NCBI GenBank assembly: GCA_016789295.1
Contig: JAEUQL010000274.1
Span: 1 to 5,626 of the forward strand
Reading direction: 5' to 3'
DNA from: Blastocatellia bacterium
GTDB taxonomy: Bacteria > Acidobacteriota > Blastocatellia > Chloracidobacteriales > JADJPF01
DNA: 5,626 bases
Position numbers and translations under genes: made by a program. Below the pieces are notes generated by a model that was not told the origin of the DNA, made no database searches, and saw nothing but the letters and a program-made list of their open reading frames with translations. This document shows, piece after piece, positions 5,455 through 5,626 of this stretch. The first letter of the stretch is position 1. Every line of letters starts with the position of its first letter.

Positions 5455-5626
5455 CTACTTTCTTTCCTGCCTTAGAAGTCTGTCTGTTGCCAAAAGACCT
5501 ATTATGGTCTTTGCATCTTTTATCTCTCCACTGTAGATCATTTCACAGGCTCTATCAAATGGTAGATAGATAACTTCTAGCTCTTCGTCAAAGTCTGGAC
5601 GGCTCTCTACAGCCTTCAATTCACGG
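5455..5626 (-). CDS. NUDIX hydrolase, C-terminal fragment (ADP-ribose pyrophosphatase type)
   Basis: Reading leftward from the right edge to a TAG at 5457-5455, the last 56 codons are visible. The segment LEVIYLPFDRACEMIYSGEI followed by KDAKTIIGLLA is the typical end of ADP-ribose pyrophosphatase-like NUDIX proteins, in which an acidic strand and the D/E-x-K-T-I-x-G-L-L helix close the fold. The catalytic NUDIX box (GX5EX7REUXEEXGU) would lie to the right, outside the window, so activity cannot be judged. Known relatives split ADP-ribose or similar nucleoside diphosphate derivatives in the cytoplasm. The gene is immediately upstream of the CPBP protease homologue (4-nt gap), which it probably shares a transcript with. 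Confidence 0.8.
   Translation of the reverse strand, partial: RELKAVESRPDFDEELEVIYLPFDRACEMIYSGEIKDAKTIIGLLATDRLLRQERK

Overview
The window reads as an ordinary stretch of bacterial chromosome, A+T-rich by eye, with tight gene spacing, Shine-Dalgarno starts (AAGGAG, GGGGAG, AAGGGG) and an extended -10 promoter. I cannot place the organism reliably. None of the protein families is diagnostic of a phylum, and there is no rRNA, tRNA, phage or insertion-sequence marker. A free-living bacterium that makes surface polysaccharide fits the content.

Layout. Positions 1-528, minus strand: two short genes for exported proteins of unknown function. The one at the left edge is cut off after its signal peptide. 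Positions 635-1594, minus strand: an NAD-dependent nucleotide-sugar epimerase/dehydratase, most like UDP-glucuronate 4-epimerases. A divergent intergenic region (1595-1726) carries an extended -10 for the plus strand and a possible minus-strand promoter facing it. Positions 1727-4121, plus strand: a two-gene operon with a membrane-anchored family 2 glycosyltransferase (polyprenyl-phosphate sugar transferase type) and, 4 nt later, a full-length PFL-like/DUF711 (UPF0210) protein of unknown function. Positions 4587-5626, minus strand: the C-terminal tail of a NUDIX hydrolase (ADP-ribose pyrophosphatase type), followed 4 nt later by a CPBP-family membrane protease homologue with an N-terminal zinc ribbon.

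The two right-hand operons converge on a 465-bp gene-free stretch (4122-4586). This holds the most unusual element of the window: twelve consecutive copies of a 21-bp repeat (4191-4442) plus degenerate partial copies at both ends. Every full unit contains TGTACAGA, and most can fold into a small hairpin. The array is bracketed by short direct repeats and A+T-rich inverted repeats. It is open in one frame on each strand, but neither frame has a convincing start, so I treat it as a non-coding minisatellite-like array.

How the genes may work together: the epimerase and the glycosyltransferase are divergently transcribed from one control region. They plausibly serve the same kind of pathway, making an activated sugar and moving a sugar to a lipid carrier for glycan or protein glycosylation. 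That link is inferred from family and position only. I found no complete undescribed system; the repeat array is the best candidate for new biology here.
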